Shown here in pieces: positions 24,859 through 34,434 of a DNA stretch of 64,000 nucleotides. Source of the stretch: Arsenophonus apicola (GTDB lineage Bacteria; Pseudomonadota; Gammaproteobacteria; Enterobacterales; Enterobacteriaceae); the NCBI RefSeq assembly GCF_020268605.1, contig NZ_CP084222.1, positions 2,604,001 through 2,668,000 on the forward strand. Reading direction: 5' to 3'. The translations under genes were made by a program, and so were the position numbers. The first letter of the stretch is position 1. Every line of letters begins with the position of its first letter. The notes beneath the pieces were generated by a model. It searched no databases. It was not told where the DNA came from and saw only the letters and a program-made list of their open reading frames with translations.

Positions 24859-26607
24859 ATGGATCATTCAGCATCATCCCTCATCACAACAATTGTTGGT
24901 GGTTTAGCTCTTGCCTATCTGTTTGGTATGATTGCACAACGGCTAAGAATATCACCGTTAGTCGGCTATTTGCTGGCCGGTGTTCTTATTGGTCCATTTA
25001 CACCAGGCTTTGTTGCAAATACAAATTTAGCCAGCGAACTTGCTGAAATTGGTGTTATATTATTGATGTTTGGTGTTGGTTTACATTTTTCCTTAAAAGA
25101 TCTTTTAGCCGTAAAATCGATTGCTATTCCTGGTGCTATCGCTCAAATAATTACCGCGACCTTATTAGGTCTTGGTTTAGCCATACTATTTGGCTGGGGA
25201 TTATTTGCTGGAATTGTTTTTGGTCTTTGTCTCTCGACAGCTAGTACAGTAGTACTGTTGAGGACATTAGAAGAACGTCAACTTATCGATAGTAAACGAG
25301 GACGCATTGCCATCGGCTGGTTGATTGTCGAAGATTTAGTCATGGTATTGACACTAGTATTGCTCCCCGCAATTGCCGGTATTGTCGATAGCAATAATGC
25401 CAGTTTTAATGAGCTAGCTATTAAATTAACCTTTACCGTTGGTAAAGTCGCTATTTTTATTATCATTACTCTTTTCATGGGCCGCCAACTTATTCCATGG
25501 ATGCTAGCCCGTACTGCGGCAACCGGTTCTCGAGAATTATTTACACTAGCAGTTTTAGTATTAGCGCTCGGTATTGCCTATGCTGCAGTAACGCTATTTA
25601 ATGCTTCTTTTGCCCTAGGTGCATTTTTCGCTGGCATGATCTTAAATGAATCTGAATTAAGCCATCGAGCCGCCCAAGATACACTCCCCTTGCGAGATGC
25701 CTTTGCGGTTCTGTTCTTTGTATCAGTTGGTATGCTTCTCGATCCTATCATATTGATAGAACAGTCACTCGCTATATTGGCGGTTTTAGCGATCATTACT
25801 ATTGGTAAATCACTCGCCGCATTACTGTTAGTGAGACTATTTGGTCATAGCCGTCGTACCGCCTTAACTATCGCGATAAGTCTGGCACAAATTGGTGAAT
25901 TCTCTTTCATCCTAGCCGGAATGGGGATTGCACTCAATGTATTTGATAGTCAAGCACCAAACCTGGTTTTGGCTGGTGCAATCGCCTCTATTATGATTAA
26001 TCCATTGCTCTTTAGCTTACTTGACCGTTATCTGAAGAAAACAGAAACAACAGAAGAAGAATTATTAGCAGAAACACAAGAAGAAGTTGCCCAAATTCCT
26101 GTCGATATTTGCGGTCATGCCATTATTGTTGGTTATGGTCGTGTTGGCACCATTCTGGCGGAAAAATTACGTCAAAAAGATATCCCGCTAGTCGTTATTG
26201 AAAATACCCGTGCCCGATTTGAAGAATTAGCCAAAAATGGCTTCCGCTCATTAATTGGCAATGCTGTAAACAAAGCATTAATGAAACTGGCTCGCATAGA
26301 TTGTGCGCAAACACTGTTACTAACCATTCCAAATGGTTATGAAGCAGGACAAATTGTCGAGAAAGCTAGATTATTAAACCCTGACATTACAATTATCGTG
26401 CGTGCCCATTATGATGATGAAGTTAGATATATTCGTGAACGTGGTGCAAATCATATCGTTGTTGGTGAACATGAAATTGCCAAAACCATGGCGCATTTCC
26501 TAGCTAAAAAGAAAACAAGCGACTGTGTCATTGACAATCATGAAGATAATTTATTATCAGGCACTAAAGATTTAGATAAATACTTAAAACCTGATGCTTC
26601 TAACTAG
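24859..26607 (+). CDS. ybaL: CPA2-type cation/proton antiporter YbaL
   Basis: This 582-residue Kef-like transporter (E. coli 558) has a membrane domain of about 12-13 helices (residues 1-390) with the L-V-G-Y-L-L-A-G-V-L-I-G-P and V-E-D-L-V-M motifs. A C-terminal RCK/TrkA-N domain follows, starting at H-A-I-I-V-G-Y-G-R-V-G near residue 425, which binds nucleotide. The family moves K+ or Na+ against H+; the exact ion for YbaL is not established. The ATG at 24859 follows GAGGAG at proper spacing; an earlier in-frame ATG at 24823 has no such site. It converges on gsk with a shared hairpin between. Confidence 0.93.
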   Translation: MDHSASSLITTIVGGLALAYLFGMIAQRLRISPLVGYLLAGVLIGPFTPGFVANTNLASELAEIGVILLMFGVGLHFSLKDLLAVKSIAIPGAIAQIITATLLGLGLAILFGWGLFAGIVFGLCLSTASTVVLLRTLEERQLIDSKRGRIAIGWLIVEDLVMVLTLVLLPAIAGIVDSNNASFNELAIKLTFTVGKVAIFIIITLFMGRQLIPWMLARTAATGSRELFTLAVLVLALGIAYAAVTLFNASFALGAFFAGMILNESELSHRAAQDTLPLRDAFAVLFFVSVGMLLDPIILIEQSLAILAVLAIITIGKSLAALLLVRLFGHSRRTALTIAISLAQIGEFSFILAGMGIALNVFDSQAPNLVLAGAIASIMINPLLFSLLDRYLKKTETTEEELLAETQEEVAQIPVDICGHAIIVGYGRVGTILAEKLRQKDIPLVVIENTRARFEELAKNGFRSLIGNAVNKALMKLARIDCAQTLLLTIPNGYEAGQIVEKARLLNPDITIIVRAHYDDEVRYIRERGANHIVVGEHEIAKTMAHFLAKKKTSDCVIDNHEDNLLSGTKDLDKYLKPDASN

Positions 26608-26619
26608 CCGATAAAAATA

Positions 26620-26652
26620 AATCAGGGGGAAATATAAGCTTTCTCCCGATTT
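26620..26652. terminator. Bidirectional terminator between ybaL and gsk
   Basis: Imperfect stem AATC-GGGGGAAA / TTTCTCCCGATT (26620-26633 and 26640-26652), followed on the plus strand by TTAATT and on the minus strand by TTATTTTTAT. It sits between the convergent stops at 26607 and 26661. Confidence 0.6.
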
Positions 26653-26660
26653 TAATTAAA

Positions 26661-27968
26661 TTACCGTTCCCAATAAGATTCCTCTAAACTATCCTCTTTT
26701 TCAGGCAAACTGCGCGTTAAACGCGGTGAATGCTGAATAAGCACCTGATAACTCACTCTATTAGCATATTTACACACCTGTGCTAAGGAAGAATATGTCA
26801 GAAAGGGCAGAAAATGTTTTTTTGAATTGGGAATATTTAAGCGATGAAAACGATTGGCGGTAATATCGTGTAATAATGCTGACAGAGCACCATCCCCGGC
26901 TCCATTGGTATTCATAATTTTGTCTGGCCCACCCATATAAGGCTCAATATGTGAGTAGATCTTAAAAGGAAGTTGACAATCTTTTTTTCTCATTGCCCGG
27001 CTAAATTCATAACGATTGAATTGCTTAATAGCACCAGATAACAGAGGATGTTGAGTTTTTCTTTTATAAGTCGATTCGGTAAAGCCTGCCATGTACAGTC
27101 CGTCAACACCGGCGGTACAAAGAGCCAGATCAACCCAATCAAGCACCTTGTCGGCAGCTAATAAGGGATCGTTAAACCCTGTCAACTCAAACGCTTCTTC
27201 TTCATTCATTGCCACAACAGAAACATATTTAGCGATAAAATCCTGCCAAAAGGCAGGATCATCGGCAATAACAAATTTAGTACCCATGGTTAGCACCACT
27301 GGCACATCATGTTTTTTGGCATATTCTATTGCTTGAATGGTTGCTGCTGGCATCGGTTCACCTGACCGACAACGGACAAGATAAGCAGTAATAACCAGAG
27401 CTGATGCTCCTGCAATAATTTGCTCAGGGATGCTCTCAGGACGCAATTGGTTCATTAACCCAGGACTAATTGCAAATGTCCGCTCACCATTTTCCGTAAT
27501 TAAGGTAAAACAGCGACCAATCGGACCATTAACACCTTGTAAATAATTTAAATCCATCCGGCTGGAAGTATGGCATAGATAACGATAGGCATAACTGCCA
27601 ATTTGAATGTTATTGCACATCGTACCCAGCAACACAGATCTATTATCAGCTAATAAAGAGTAATTATGTAAAGTATTCCCTATCGTACCACCAGCAAACT
27701 CATGGCTAATAAGATTTTTCTCTGTTAACTCACGATAAAGTTTTTCAGCCATCGCATCTTCAATAACTAAAGAGTGCCCCTGGCTGAGTTGATAACGCTG
27801 AATGAAATCATCATCAACTTTCGCTTCAATATCAACCAGAGTTTGGTCAATACCAACAATATAAGCATGATCGCCTGCGCTATTGATTAACTCTTGACTG
27901 GATAATAAGGGATCTCGAAGACTAACAGGAAAATAGTGCTTGGACTTACGTTGACCAGGGAATTTCAT
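26661..27968 (-). CDS. gsk: Inosine-guanosine kinase
   Basis: This 435-residue PfkB-family kinase (E. coli 434) phosphorylates guanosine and inosine in purine salvage. Seen are F-A-G-G-T-I-G-N-T near residue 95 (substrate site), E-E-A-F-E-L-T-G, and the PfkB signature M-N-T-N-G-A-G-D-G-A near 355-364 with the catalytic Asp. The ATG at 27968 gives the E. coli N-terminus M-K-F-P-G-(Q/K)-R-K-S-K-H-Y-F; an in-frame start at 28022 adds a hydrophobic stretch with no counterpart. The ribosome site is weak. It lies downstream of the wzz gene on the same strand. Confidence 0.96.
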   Translation of the reverse strand: MKFPGQRKSKHYFPVSLRDPLLSSQELINSAGDHAYIVGIDQTLVDIEAKVDDDFIQRYQLSQGHSLVIEDAMAEKLYRELTEKNLISHEFAGGTIGNTLHNYSLLADNRSVLLGTMCNNIQIGSYAYRYLCHTSSRMDLNYLQGVNGPIGRCFTLITENGERTFAISPGLMNQLRPESIPEQIIAGASALVITAYLVRCRSGEPMPAATIQAIEYAKKHDVPVVLTMGTKFVIADDPAFWQDFIAKYVSVVAMNEEEAFELTGFNDPLLAADKVLDWVDLALCTAGVDGLYMAGFTESTYKRKTQHPLLSGAIKQFNRYEFSRAMRKKDCQLPFKIYSHIEPYMGGPDKIMNTNGAGDGALSALLHDITANRFHRLNIPNSKKHFLPFLTYSSLAQVCKYANRVSYQVLIQHSPRLTRSLPEKEDSLEESYWER

Positions 27969-28024
27969 AATAGGTATGATTAGTATTAACGAAAGAAGCA
28001 AGTCTAACATAATTAACATCATTG

Positions 28025-28049
28025 AGCAGCAGGAAAATCGCCTGCTGCT
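28025..28049. terminator. Hairpin between wzz and gsk
   Basis: Nine-pair stem AGCAGCAGG/CCTGCTGCT with a 7-base loop, 18 bases after the wzz stop. On the minus strand no T-run follows, so it may act as a partial terminator or RNA stabiliser rather than a full stop. On the plus strand TTATTTAAAATT follows. Confidence 0.5.
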
Positions 28050-28066
28050 TATTTAAAATTATCACC

Positions 28067-29200
28067 TCAGACTTTTTGCTTGCGGTTATTTACCATATGG
28101 CGTAACAAAACATAAATACAACCGAAAATTAAACCAGCTATTCCAGCTAATACTAGCATATACGTTCGGTTGGGTGCCTGTTTAGCAATGGGTAGAGTTG
28201 GCTTTTGCATATATTTTACCGGTTGGAACCAAATATCTTTCGTATCTAATGCCTGTAATTGTTGGATATATTGTTGACTACTTAACAAGTCAGGATTCGA
28301 TAATGACAGATCATTAGCCTTTTCAATAATAGCCAATTTTTTAGCTAATGCTTCTGAACCTAATGCAATAGGATAATCTGGATCATCTTGAATAAAGTTA
28401 TGCGTAGTTGAAACCGGTTTTTTCAAACCAACCGATTGTGCTATAGCTAATGAATTTTTCAGCCGCTGAATCGCAACCCGATTCGCATTTTCCAAAGTTG
28501 CCAGCTCGATAGCATATTTACCTTTAGCATAAACAAGTTGTTGCGCTATTTTTTCATTTAACTCCGCTTTAATTTCTTGCCGTACATTCGATCCAATATA
28601 ACGCAGATAATCAGACAATAAATTCTGTGCATCTTGAGCCGTTGCGGCAGTAAATCCTATGCTTGCTTCTATCAACTGCTCTTGCATATTAGTAATATTA
28701 TTAACTGCACTATTACTAAAAGTGATTTTGCCAACCGTAATATCATTTTTCATATCACGTAAAAGCTGATGTTCCCTTTCTAACGAATGTGACTCTGTGG
28801 ATTTAACTAACCGTTGAAAATAGTCGCTACTTTTTAGAAAATTTTCCTGTAACAACTGAGAACGATAAGCGTCAAGAAATTTTGTATAAATTTGCTGAGC
28901 ATCAATATTTGTTTCAACATCCAGTACTTTTAACTGACTAAGGAATTCATTCAGCTTAAACATTTCTTGAGCAGTAGGTTGAACAACTATGGCTTCACTT
29001 TTCCATTTTTGCGGAGAAAATAGCGTCCAGCAAAAAATGGCAGCGGTAAAAACCACAACAAACATAATAAGCAACAATTTAGATTTATAGAGAATAGAAA
29101 ATAGTTCAAATAAATCGATTTCATCATCTTGTTTTATCTTAGCCGAATAAAAAGATGGATCGATCTCAGAGGTTGCATCCAATAATTGTCTATTTGTCAT
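28067..29200 (-). CDS. wzz: Wzz/FepE-like polysaccharide chain-length determinant
   Basis: This 377-residue inner-membrane protein has the Wzz layout: cytoplasmic N-terminus with D-E-I-D-L-F-E-L-F, first membrane helix about residues 43-62, and F-S-P-Q-K-W-K-S at the periplasmic face. A long helical periplasmic domain follows, then P-T-L-P-I-A-K-Q-A-P and a second membrane helix about 346-367. Such proteins set O-antigen chain length by acting on the Wzy polymerase. Length and the D-D-P-D-Y-P-I-A-L-G segment resemble E. coli FepE (377 residues), which gives very long chains. It sits next to gsk, as wzz does in Yersinia, but no O-antigen sugar, wzx or wzy gene remains between it and hemH. Substrate genes may lie elsewhere. 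Confidence 0.88.
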   Translation of the reverse strand: MTNRQLLDATSEIDPSFYSAKIKQDDEIDLFELFSILYKSKLLLIMFVVVFTAAIFCWTLFSPQKWKSEAIVVQPTAQEMFKLNEFLSQLKVLDVETNIDAQQIYTKFLDAYRSQLLQENFLKSSDYFQRLVKSTESHSLEREHQLLRDMKNDITVGKITFSNSAVNNITNMQEQLIEASIGFTAATAQDAQNLLSDYLRYIGSNVRQEIKAELNEKIAQQLVYAKGKYAIELATLENANRVAIQRLKNSLAIAQSVGLKKPVSTTHNFIQDDPDYPIALGSEALAKKLAIIEKANDLSLSNPDLLSSQQYIQQLQALDTKDIWFQPVKYMQKPTLPIAKQAPNRTYMLVLAGIAGLIFGCIYVLLRHMVNNRKQKV

Positions 29201-29834
29201 AATTTAAAGTTTCTAACCGTCATATTGTTAACAATTAATCACAAATATTCATCTATCTCTATCTTATACAGACTTGAATAGTTAAATAATCAAATAATTC
29301 TCATTAATCAAGAAAAGTTTAGCCATAATATTCTACATTTCCAACCTTAATAAAACACACAAATCACATTTATCAACAATATTCTCATTTTTACAACTAT
29401 GATATTTAAAGCCAGTAAAATGCCACAAACTATTTAACAAAAACCAATAACATATTAATCTTTCTAAAAAATAAGAATAAATAATAAAAAATATTTAAAC
29501 AATACAAATATCACATAAATCATTTACCACCTTAGACAGCAATAATAATCTATATTACCAGTTTAAATATATAATTTTACAATTATTAGATAAAATTAAC
29601 GATCTCAAACAAGTTATTACAGTGAAATTTCAAATTTATGATAGTGTTATAATCACTAAAGTAACTTTTAATTTTATCTAGATTCCCTTCAAATAATTAC
29701 TAATCTTAATTCCACTACTCACATAAAATAGTTAGAAATTATTTTAGTTTTATATTAATTAAACATAATATGCTTATTTAGAGTGTTTTAATAAAAATAG
29801 TTTTTATTTAAAAACTTAAAATTGATAAATGAGT
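29201..29834. other. AT-rich gap between wzz and hemH
   Basis: No gene, no JUMPStart-like element and no RNA gene is seen in 634 bases of very AT-rich sequence. In Yersinia the O-antigen cluster occupies this interval, and in E. coli aes does. Confidence 0.6.
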
Positions 29835-30797
29835 CTATAACCTATCTGTGATTAATTCGGCCATTAACTGAATATGATTATTTGAAGCATTAAGTGCAGG
29901 TATGTATTGATACTTTTCGCCACCAGCAGCATAAAATAATTTTTTATTTTGCACCGCGATCTCCTCTAGAGTTTCCAGACAATCGACTGAAAAACCCGGA
30001 CATAACAGTTGAACATGCTTAACACCACTCTTTGCTAAGCTTGCTAAGGTAACGTCTGTGTAAGGTGTAAGCCAGGGTTCACGCCCAAAACGTGACTGAT
30101 AAGTCATGATAATTTTATCAGCCGGAAAATCAATTAATTCACTAAATAAACGGGTTGTCAACTCGCATTGTTGCGGATAAATATCACCTGTTTCTGCATA
30201 ACGTTGAGGGATACCATGATAAGAAAGTAATAACCGATCAGGTTTCCCATACTGTGCAAAACTTAATTCAACCGACTTTTTTAATGCCTCAATATAATAA
30301 GGATGATCGGCATAACTACGAATAAAGTGAAGCCCGGGTATGGTTCGATATTTTTTTAATGCTCGACTAATCGCATCAAACACTGACGCAGTGGTTGAAC
30401 AAGAATATTGCGGATAAAGCGGCAATACAATAATATTTTCAACCTGCTGAATTAATAGTTTGTCAATCGCATCTGCAACAGAAGGTGAACCATAACTCAT
30501 ACCTAATTCCACAGGAATAGTGGGTAGTTGTTTTGCCAGTGCAGCCTGCTGTTGCAAACTATAACTTAGCAATGGAGAACCCGCTTCTGTCCAAATTGAT
30601 TGATATAATCTAGCAACTTTTGGCGAGCGTAATGGTAAAATCACTAAATGTAATAACGGTTTCCAAATTATCCTCGAAATATCAATAACTCTTACATCAC
30701 TAAGAAACTCTGCCAAAAAACGTTTCACCGCCGCTGGCGTCGGTGCATCAGGCGTCCCTAAGTTAACTAATAAAACACCATACTTCTTAATGCGCAT
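29835..30797 (-). CDS. hemH: Ferrochelatase
   Basis: This 320-residue enzyme, the same length as in E. coli, inserts Fe2+ into protoporphyrin IX at the inner face of the membrane, the last step of heme synthesis. Motifs: N-L-G-T-P-D-A-P, S-Y-H-G-I-P-Q-R-Y near 193-201 (metal-site His), and C-P-G-F-S-V-D-C-L-E-T-L-E-E-I near 258-272 with the catalytic Glu. The ATG at 30797 is chosen because TGGAG sits nine bases before it; the upstream in-frame ATG at 30812 has no ribosome site. adk lies upstream on the same strand. Confidence 0.96.
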   Translation of the reverse strand: MRIKKYGVLLVNLGTPDAPTPAAVKRFLAEFLSDVRVIDISRIIWKPLLHLVILPLRSPKVARLYQSIWTEAGSPLLSYSLQQQAALAKQLPTIPVELGMSYGSPSVADAIDKLLIQQVENIIVLPLYPQYSCSTTASVFDAISRALKKYRTIPGLHFIRSYADHPYYIEALKKSVELSFAQYGKPDRLLLSYHGIPQRYAETGDIYPQQCELTTRLFSELIDFPADKIIMTYQSRFGREPWLTPYTDVTLASLAKSGVKHVQLLCPGFSVDCLETLEEIAVQNKKLFYAAGGEKYQYIPALNASNNHIQLMAELITDRL

Positions 30798-30884
30798 GCC
30801 AATTGGCTCCATTTTATTTACTGCTAACTATTTATAACCTTATCATAACTTATCAAATATATTTACTCCTATTAATTAGCAATA

Positions 30885-30919
30885 AATAAAAAATAGGCAC
30901 CCAAATCGGATGCCTATTT
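30885..30919 (-). terminator. Terminator of adk
   Basis: Nine-pair stem AAATAGGCA/TGCCTATTT (30891-30899 and 30911-30919), followed on the minus strand by a T-rich tail, 14 bases after the adk stop. Confidence 0.85.
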
Positions 30920-30932
30920 AATCAACTAACAA

Positions 30933-31577
30933 TTAACCTAAAATTTTAGCCAACTCTTCACTGACTTCAGTCACTTTACGGGTACCATCCAATTTAAAGT
31001 ACTTGGTATGAGCGGCGGCAGCTTCTTGCCGATAATAAGCAATCAAAGGCTCAGTTAACTGATGATACTCCACTAACCGTTTACGGACAGTTTCTTCTTG
31101 ATCATCTTTGCGAATACTTAATTCTTCACCGGTAACATCATCTTTGTTGGCTATTTTGGGTGGATTAAATTTAATATGATAAACACGCCCCGAAGCCGTA
31201 TGAACGCGACGACCAACAATGCGTTCAACAATAATTTCATCCGGTACATCAAATTCCAATACATAATCCACCACAATACCCGCATTTTTCATTGCGTCTG
31301 CTTGTGGAATAGTGCGGGGAAACCCATCCAGTAAGAAGCCGTTTCGGCAATCATCCTGTGCAATACGCTGTTTAACTAAAGCAATAACTAATTCATCAGT
31401 AACAAGCTTACCACTATCCATTAATTCTTTCGCTTTTAAACCCAACTCTGTACCTGCCTTTACAGCAGCACGTAGCATATCACCGGTAGAAATTTGTGGA
31501 ATACCATACTTTTCCATGATGAATTGTGCCTGAGTCCCCTTACCTGCGCCTGGCGCGCCGAGCAGAATAATACGCAT
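30933..31577 (-). CDS. adk: Adenylate kinase
   Basis: This 214-residue kinase, the E. coli length, balances AMP, ADP and ATP. The P-loop G-A-P-G-A-G-K-G-T-Q is at residues 7-16, the AMP-site motif D-G-F-P-R-T near 84-89, and a long-form LID domain spans about 122-159 (G-R-R-V-H to R-K-D-D) without zinc cysteines, as usual in gammaproteobacteria. A single-gene unit between htpG upstream and its own terminator. Highly conserved with nothing unusual. Confidence 0.98.
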   Translation of the reverse strand: MRIILLGAPGAGKGTQAQFIMEKYGIPQISTGDMLRAAVKAGTELGLKAKELMDSGKLVTDELVIALVKQRIAQDDCRNGFLLDGFPRTIPQADAMKNAGIVVDYVLEFDVPDEIIVERIVGRRVHTASGRVYHIKFNPPKIANKDDVTGEELSIRKDDQEETVRKRLVEYHQLTEPLIAYYRQEAAAAHTKYFKLDGTRKVTEVSEELAKILG

Positions 31578-31693
31578 TGCGTAAACCCCTTGCTATTTCA
31601 TTTTTATATTTTGAAAGAAAAGTTACCTTATCATTAGGCATATATATAACTTAAGAAAACAGATAACCAATGAATAATCAAATTATTTTCGTT

Positions 31694-31734
31694 AAAAAAA
31701 CAAACCACGTCTTGAAATAACTAAAACGTGGTTT
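31694..31734 (-). terminator. Terminator of htpG
   Basis: Stem AAACCACGT/ACGTGGTTT (31702-31710 and 31726-31734), followed on the minus strand by G and seven T, 30 bases after the htpG stop. Confidence 0.9.
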
Positions 31735-31763
31735 TATAAACAACCTGGTTAATTAAATAAATT

Positions 31764-33638
31764 TTAGCCCAAAAGTAACTTATTAATACGACGAATAAAT
31801 TGATTAGGATCTTCCAGGCTACCCTGTTCAACAAACAATGCCTGATCTAATAATACTTCTATCCACTCAGAAAATAAGCCATCATCTGTTAGTTCTGTCG
31901 CTTTTTTAACTAATGGATGCTCAGGATTAAGTTCAAAATTATATTTTATTTCCGGTGCTGATTGACCCACCGCGGCAAAAAGTTTTGCCATCTGCGTACT
32001 CATATCATTCGCATCCGTCGTCACGATTGCCGGCGTATCGGTTAAACGATGTGTTAACTTCACCTCCTTCACCCGCTCGCCTAATAATTTTTTTACTCGC
32101 TCAACGAAAGGCTCCAGTTTTTTATCTGTCTCTTCTTGCTCTTTCTTATCTTCATCAGCCAGTTTTTCAAGTGACTCATCTGTCTTACTAACAGATTGAA
32201 AAGATTTGCCTGCAAATTCTGGCAAATAGTTCATCATCCACTCATCAATCCGATCAGATAATAATAAAACCTCAATTCCTTTTTTACGGAATAGTTCTAA
32301 ATGTGGGCTATTTTTCGCAGCAGCATAACTATCTGCGGTAATGTAATAAATTTTTTCCTGCCCCTCAATCATTCGACTAACATAATCTTCTAAAGAAACA
32401 TTCTGTAAATTACTCTCATTATGCGTTGATGCAAAGCGTAATAATTTAGTGATCCCTTCTTTATTGGTGGTATCTTCCGCAGGACCCTCTTTCAGCACTA
32501 GTCCAAATTCCTGCCAGAATTGTTGATACTGTTCAGGTTCATTTTTGGCTAATTTTTCTAACATCTGTAATGCGCGTTTAGTTAATGCACTACGCAAACT
32601 ACGAGTGATATCACTATCTTGTAAAATTTCACGTGAAACATTTAATGGTAAGTCATTGGAATCAACTAACCCACGGACGAAACGTAGGTAATTGGGCATA
32701 AACTGTTCAGCTTCATCCATGATAAAAACACGATGAACATAAAGCTTTAAACCATGTTTATTATCACGATTCCATAAATCAAAAGGCGCTTTAGTTGGTA
32801 TATAAAGTAGGCTAGTATACTCTTGCTTACCCTCTACCCGATTATGGCTCCATATTAGAGGATCCGCATAATCATGGGAAACATGCTTATAAAACTCTTT
32901 ATATTCTTCAGCCGTAATATCGTTTTTGTTACGTGTCCATAGTGCCTGGGCTTTATTAATTTTTTCCCAAATAACCGTATCATCTTCTTCGTTCTTGGCT
33001 TCAATTTCCACTGGCAAGGCAATATGATCTGAATATTTGCTAATCACCGAACGTAAACGCCAGTTATCTAAGAATTCCGTTTGGTCTTCACGTAAATGTA
33101 AGGTAATTTCAGTACCCCGCTCTGCTTTTTCAATATCAGCAACGGTATATTCACCCTCACCCTGAGATTGCCAGAAAACCCCTTTATCGGCGGCCATACC
33201 CGCTGCTCGCGAACGCACGGTCACTTTATCTGCAACAATAAAAGCTGAATAGAAACCAACACCAAACTGACCGATTAATGGGCTATCTTTCGCTTGTTCG
33301 TTACCTAAAGACTGTAAAAAAGCCTTCGTACCAGATTTAGCAATAGTACCTAAATTATCAATAACCTCTTCGCGCGTCATGCCAATACCGTTATCACTAA
33401 TGGTTAAGTTTTTTTTGTCTTTATCAACAGCAATTCTAACTCTTAAGTCACCATCATTTTCATAAAGATCTGATTGTGAAAGTGCCTTAAAGCGTAATTT
33501 ATCCGCTGCATCAGATGCGTTTGAAATCAGCTCGCGTAAAAAGATTTCTTTATTGGAATAAAGAGAATGGATCATCAATTGCAATAACTGTTTTACTTCT
33601 GATTGAAATCCACGAGTTTCTTGTCCTTTCATACTCAT
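31764..33638 (-). CDS. htpG: Hsp90-family chaperone HtpG
   Basis: This 624-residue protein, the E. coli length, is a cytoplasmic ATP-dependent chaperone that works with DnaK. The N-terminal GHKL ATPase shows F-L-R-E-L-I-S-N-A-S-D-A, D-N-G-I-G-M-T and G-Q-F-G-V-G-F-Y-S-A-F. The middle domain has W-T-R-N-K and L-P-L-N-V-S-R-E-I-L-Q, with the ATP-contacting Arg. The C-terminal dimerisation domain is complete. The start at 33638 follows GAGG at eight bases and adds M-S before the E. coli start. A clear sigma-32 promoter lies upstream. Confidence 0.98.
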   Translation of the reverse strand: MSMKGQETRGFQSEVKQLLQLMIHSLYSNKEIFLRELISNASDAADKLRFKALSQSDLYENDGDLRVRIAVDKDKKNLTISDNGIGMTREEVIDNLGTIAKSGTKAFLQSLGNEQAKDSPLIGQFGVGFYSAFIVADKVTVRSRAAGMAADKGVFWQSQGEGEYTVADIEKAERGTEITLHLREDQTEFLDNWRLRSVISKYSDHIALPVEIEAKNEEDDTVIWEKINKAQALWTRNKNDITAEEYKEFYKHVSHDYADPLIWSHNRVEGKQEYTSLLYIPTKAPFDLWNRDNKHGLKLYVHRVFIMDEAEQFMPNYLRFVRGLVDSNDLPLNVSREILQDSDITRSLRSALTKRALQMLEKLAKNEPEQYQQFWQEFGLVLKEGPAEDTTNKEGITKLLRFASTHNESNLQNVSLEDYVSRMIEGQEKIYYITADSYAAAKNSPHLELFRKKGIEVLLLSDRIDEWMMNYLPEFAGKSFQSVSKTDESLEKLADEDKKEQEETDKKLEPFVERVKKLLGERVKEVKLTHRLTDTPAIVTTDANDMSTQMAKLFAAVGQSAPEIKYNFELNPEHPLVKKATELTDDGLFSEWIEVLLDQALFVEQGSLEDPNQFIRRINKLLLG

Positions 33639-33691
33639 TAAATAGCCTCAATTTTAGAATAATTTTATTGGGTTGAATGGTTATGAAACTC

Positions 33692-33720
33692 AGATGGGGA
33701 TATAAATTGAAAATTTCAAG
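33692..33720 (-). promoter_or_regulatory. Sigma-32 (heat-shock) promoter of htpG
   Basis: On the minus strand CTTGAAA (33720-33714), a 14-base spacer, then CCCCATCT (33699-33692) fit the sigma-32 consensus CTTGAAA-N(11-16)-CCCCATnT. It lies 54 bases before the htpG start. Confidence 0.9.
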
Positions 33721-33828
33721 TTCACCGCCGTCAAAACAGTATTGACAGCCGATACAGTTAACTTTTTCATAAAAAATAAGCAGAGTTTTTAACCTCTGCA
33801 TAGGTTTATTGATATTAGATTTATACTA

Positions 33829-34434
33829 TCAATAATTAATTTTCTGACGGCCAATGATTGAATGTGACAAAGTTGTTCCGTCAACCATTTCAAGCTCACC
33901 ACCAACCGGAATACCATGAGCAATACGGCTGGCCATCACCTCATATTGAGCACATATACCAGCAATATAGTTGGCCGTTGCTTCCCCTTCAATTGTTGGG
34001 TTGGTCGCCAAGATCACTTCTGATACCGTCTCAGTCGCTAGTTTATCGGCTAAGCTATCAAGGCCAATATCCTTAGGTCCAATACCATCTAATGGCGACA
34101 GATGGCCCATCAAAACAAAATAACGCCCAGCAAACTGCCCTGTTTGTTCAATGGCATAAATATCGGCCGGACTTTCAACCACACATATTTGGCCCGTTTG
34201 TTGACGCCTCGGATTAGTACAAATAGAACAGTAATCTTTTTCAGTAAATGTTCGACAACCCTGACAATGGCCGATCTCAGACATTGCACGTGTCAACGCC
34301 TGAGCCAATTGCATGCCACCACTACGATCACGTTGCAGAAGATGAAAAGCCATACGTTGCGCCGATTTTGGCCCTACACCAGGTAAACAGCGTAGCGCTT
34401 CCATTAAAGATTCAAGCAGGGGACTCGTTTGCAT
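33829..34434 (-). CDS. recR: Recombination mediator RecR
   Basis: This 201-residue protein acts with RecO (and RecF) to load RecA on SSB-coated gapped DNA. It shows the N-terminal helix-hairpin-helix (C-L-P-G-V-G-P-K-S-A-Q-R), the four-cysteine zinc finger near 57-72 (C-Q-G-C ... C-S-I-C), and a Toprim domain with C-V-V-E-S-P-A-D and L-G-T-type segments. Its ATG shares a base with the ybaB stop (TGATG), so the two are translationally coupled, as in E. coli. A TTG directly before the ATG is open but not favoured. Confidence 0.97.
   Translation of the reverse strand: MQTSPLLESLMEALRCLPGVGPKSAQRMAFHLLQRDRSGGMQLAQALTRAMSEIGHCQGCRTFTEKDYCSICTNPRRQQTGQICVVESPADIYAIEQTGQFAGRYFVLMGHLSPLDGIGPKDIGLDSLADKLATETVSEVILATNPTIEGEATANYIAGICAQYEVMASRIAHGIPVGGELEMVDGTTLSHSIIGRQKINY

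Noticed and set aside
29201..29834. Possible JUMPStart/ops element or O-antigen gene fragments
   Set aside because: No GGCGGTAG-like element and no translatable remnant was seen.
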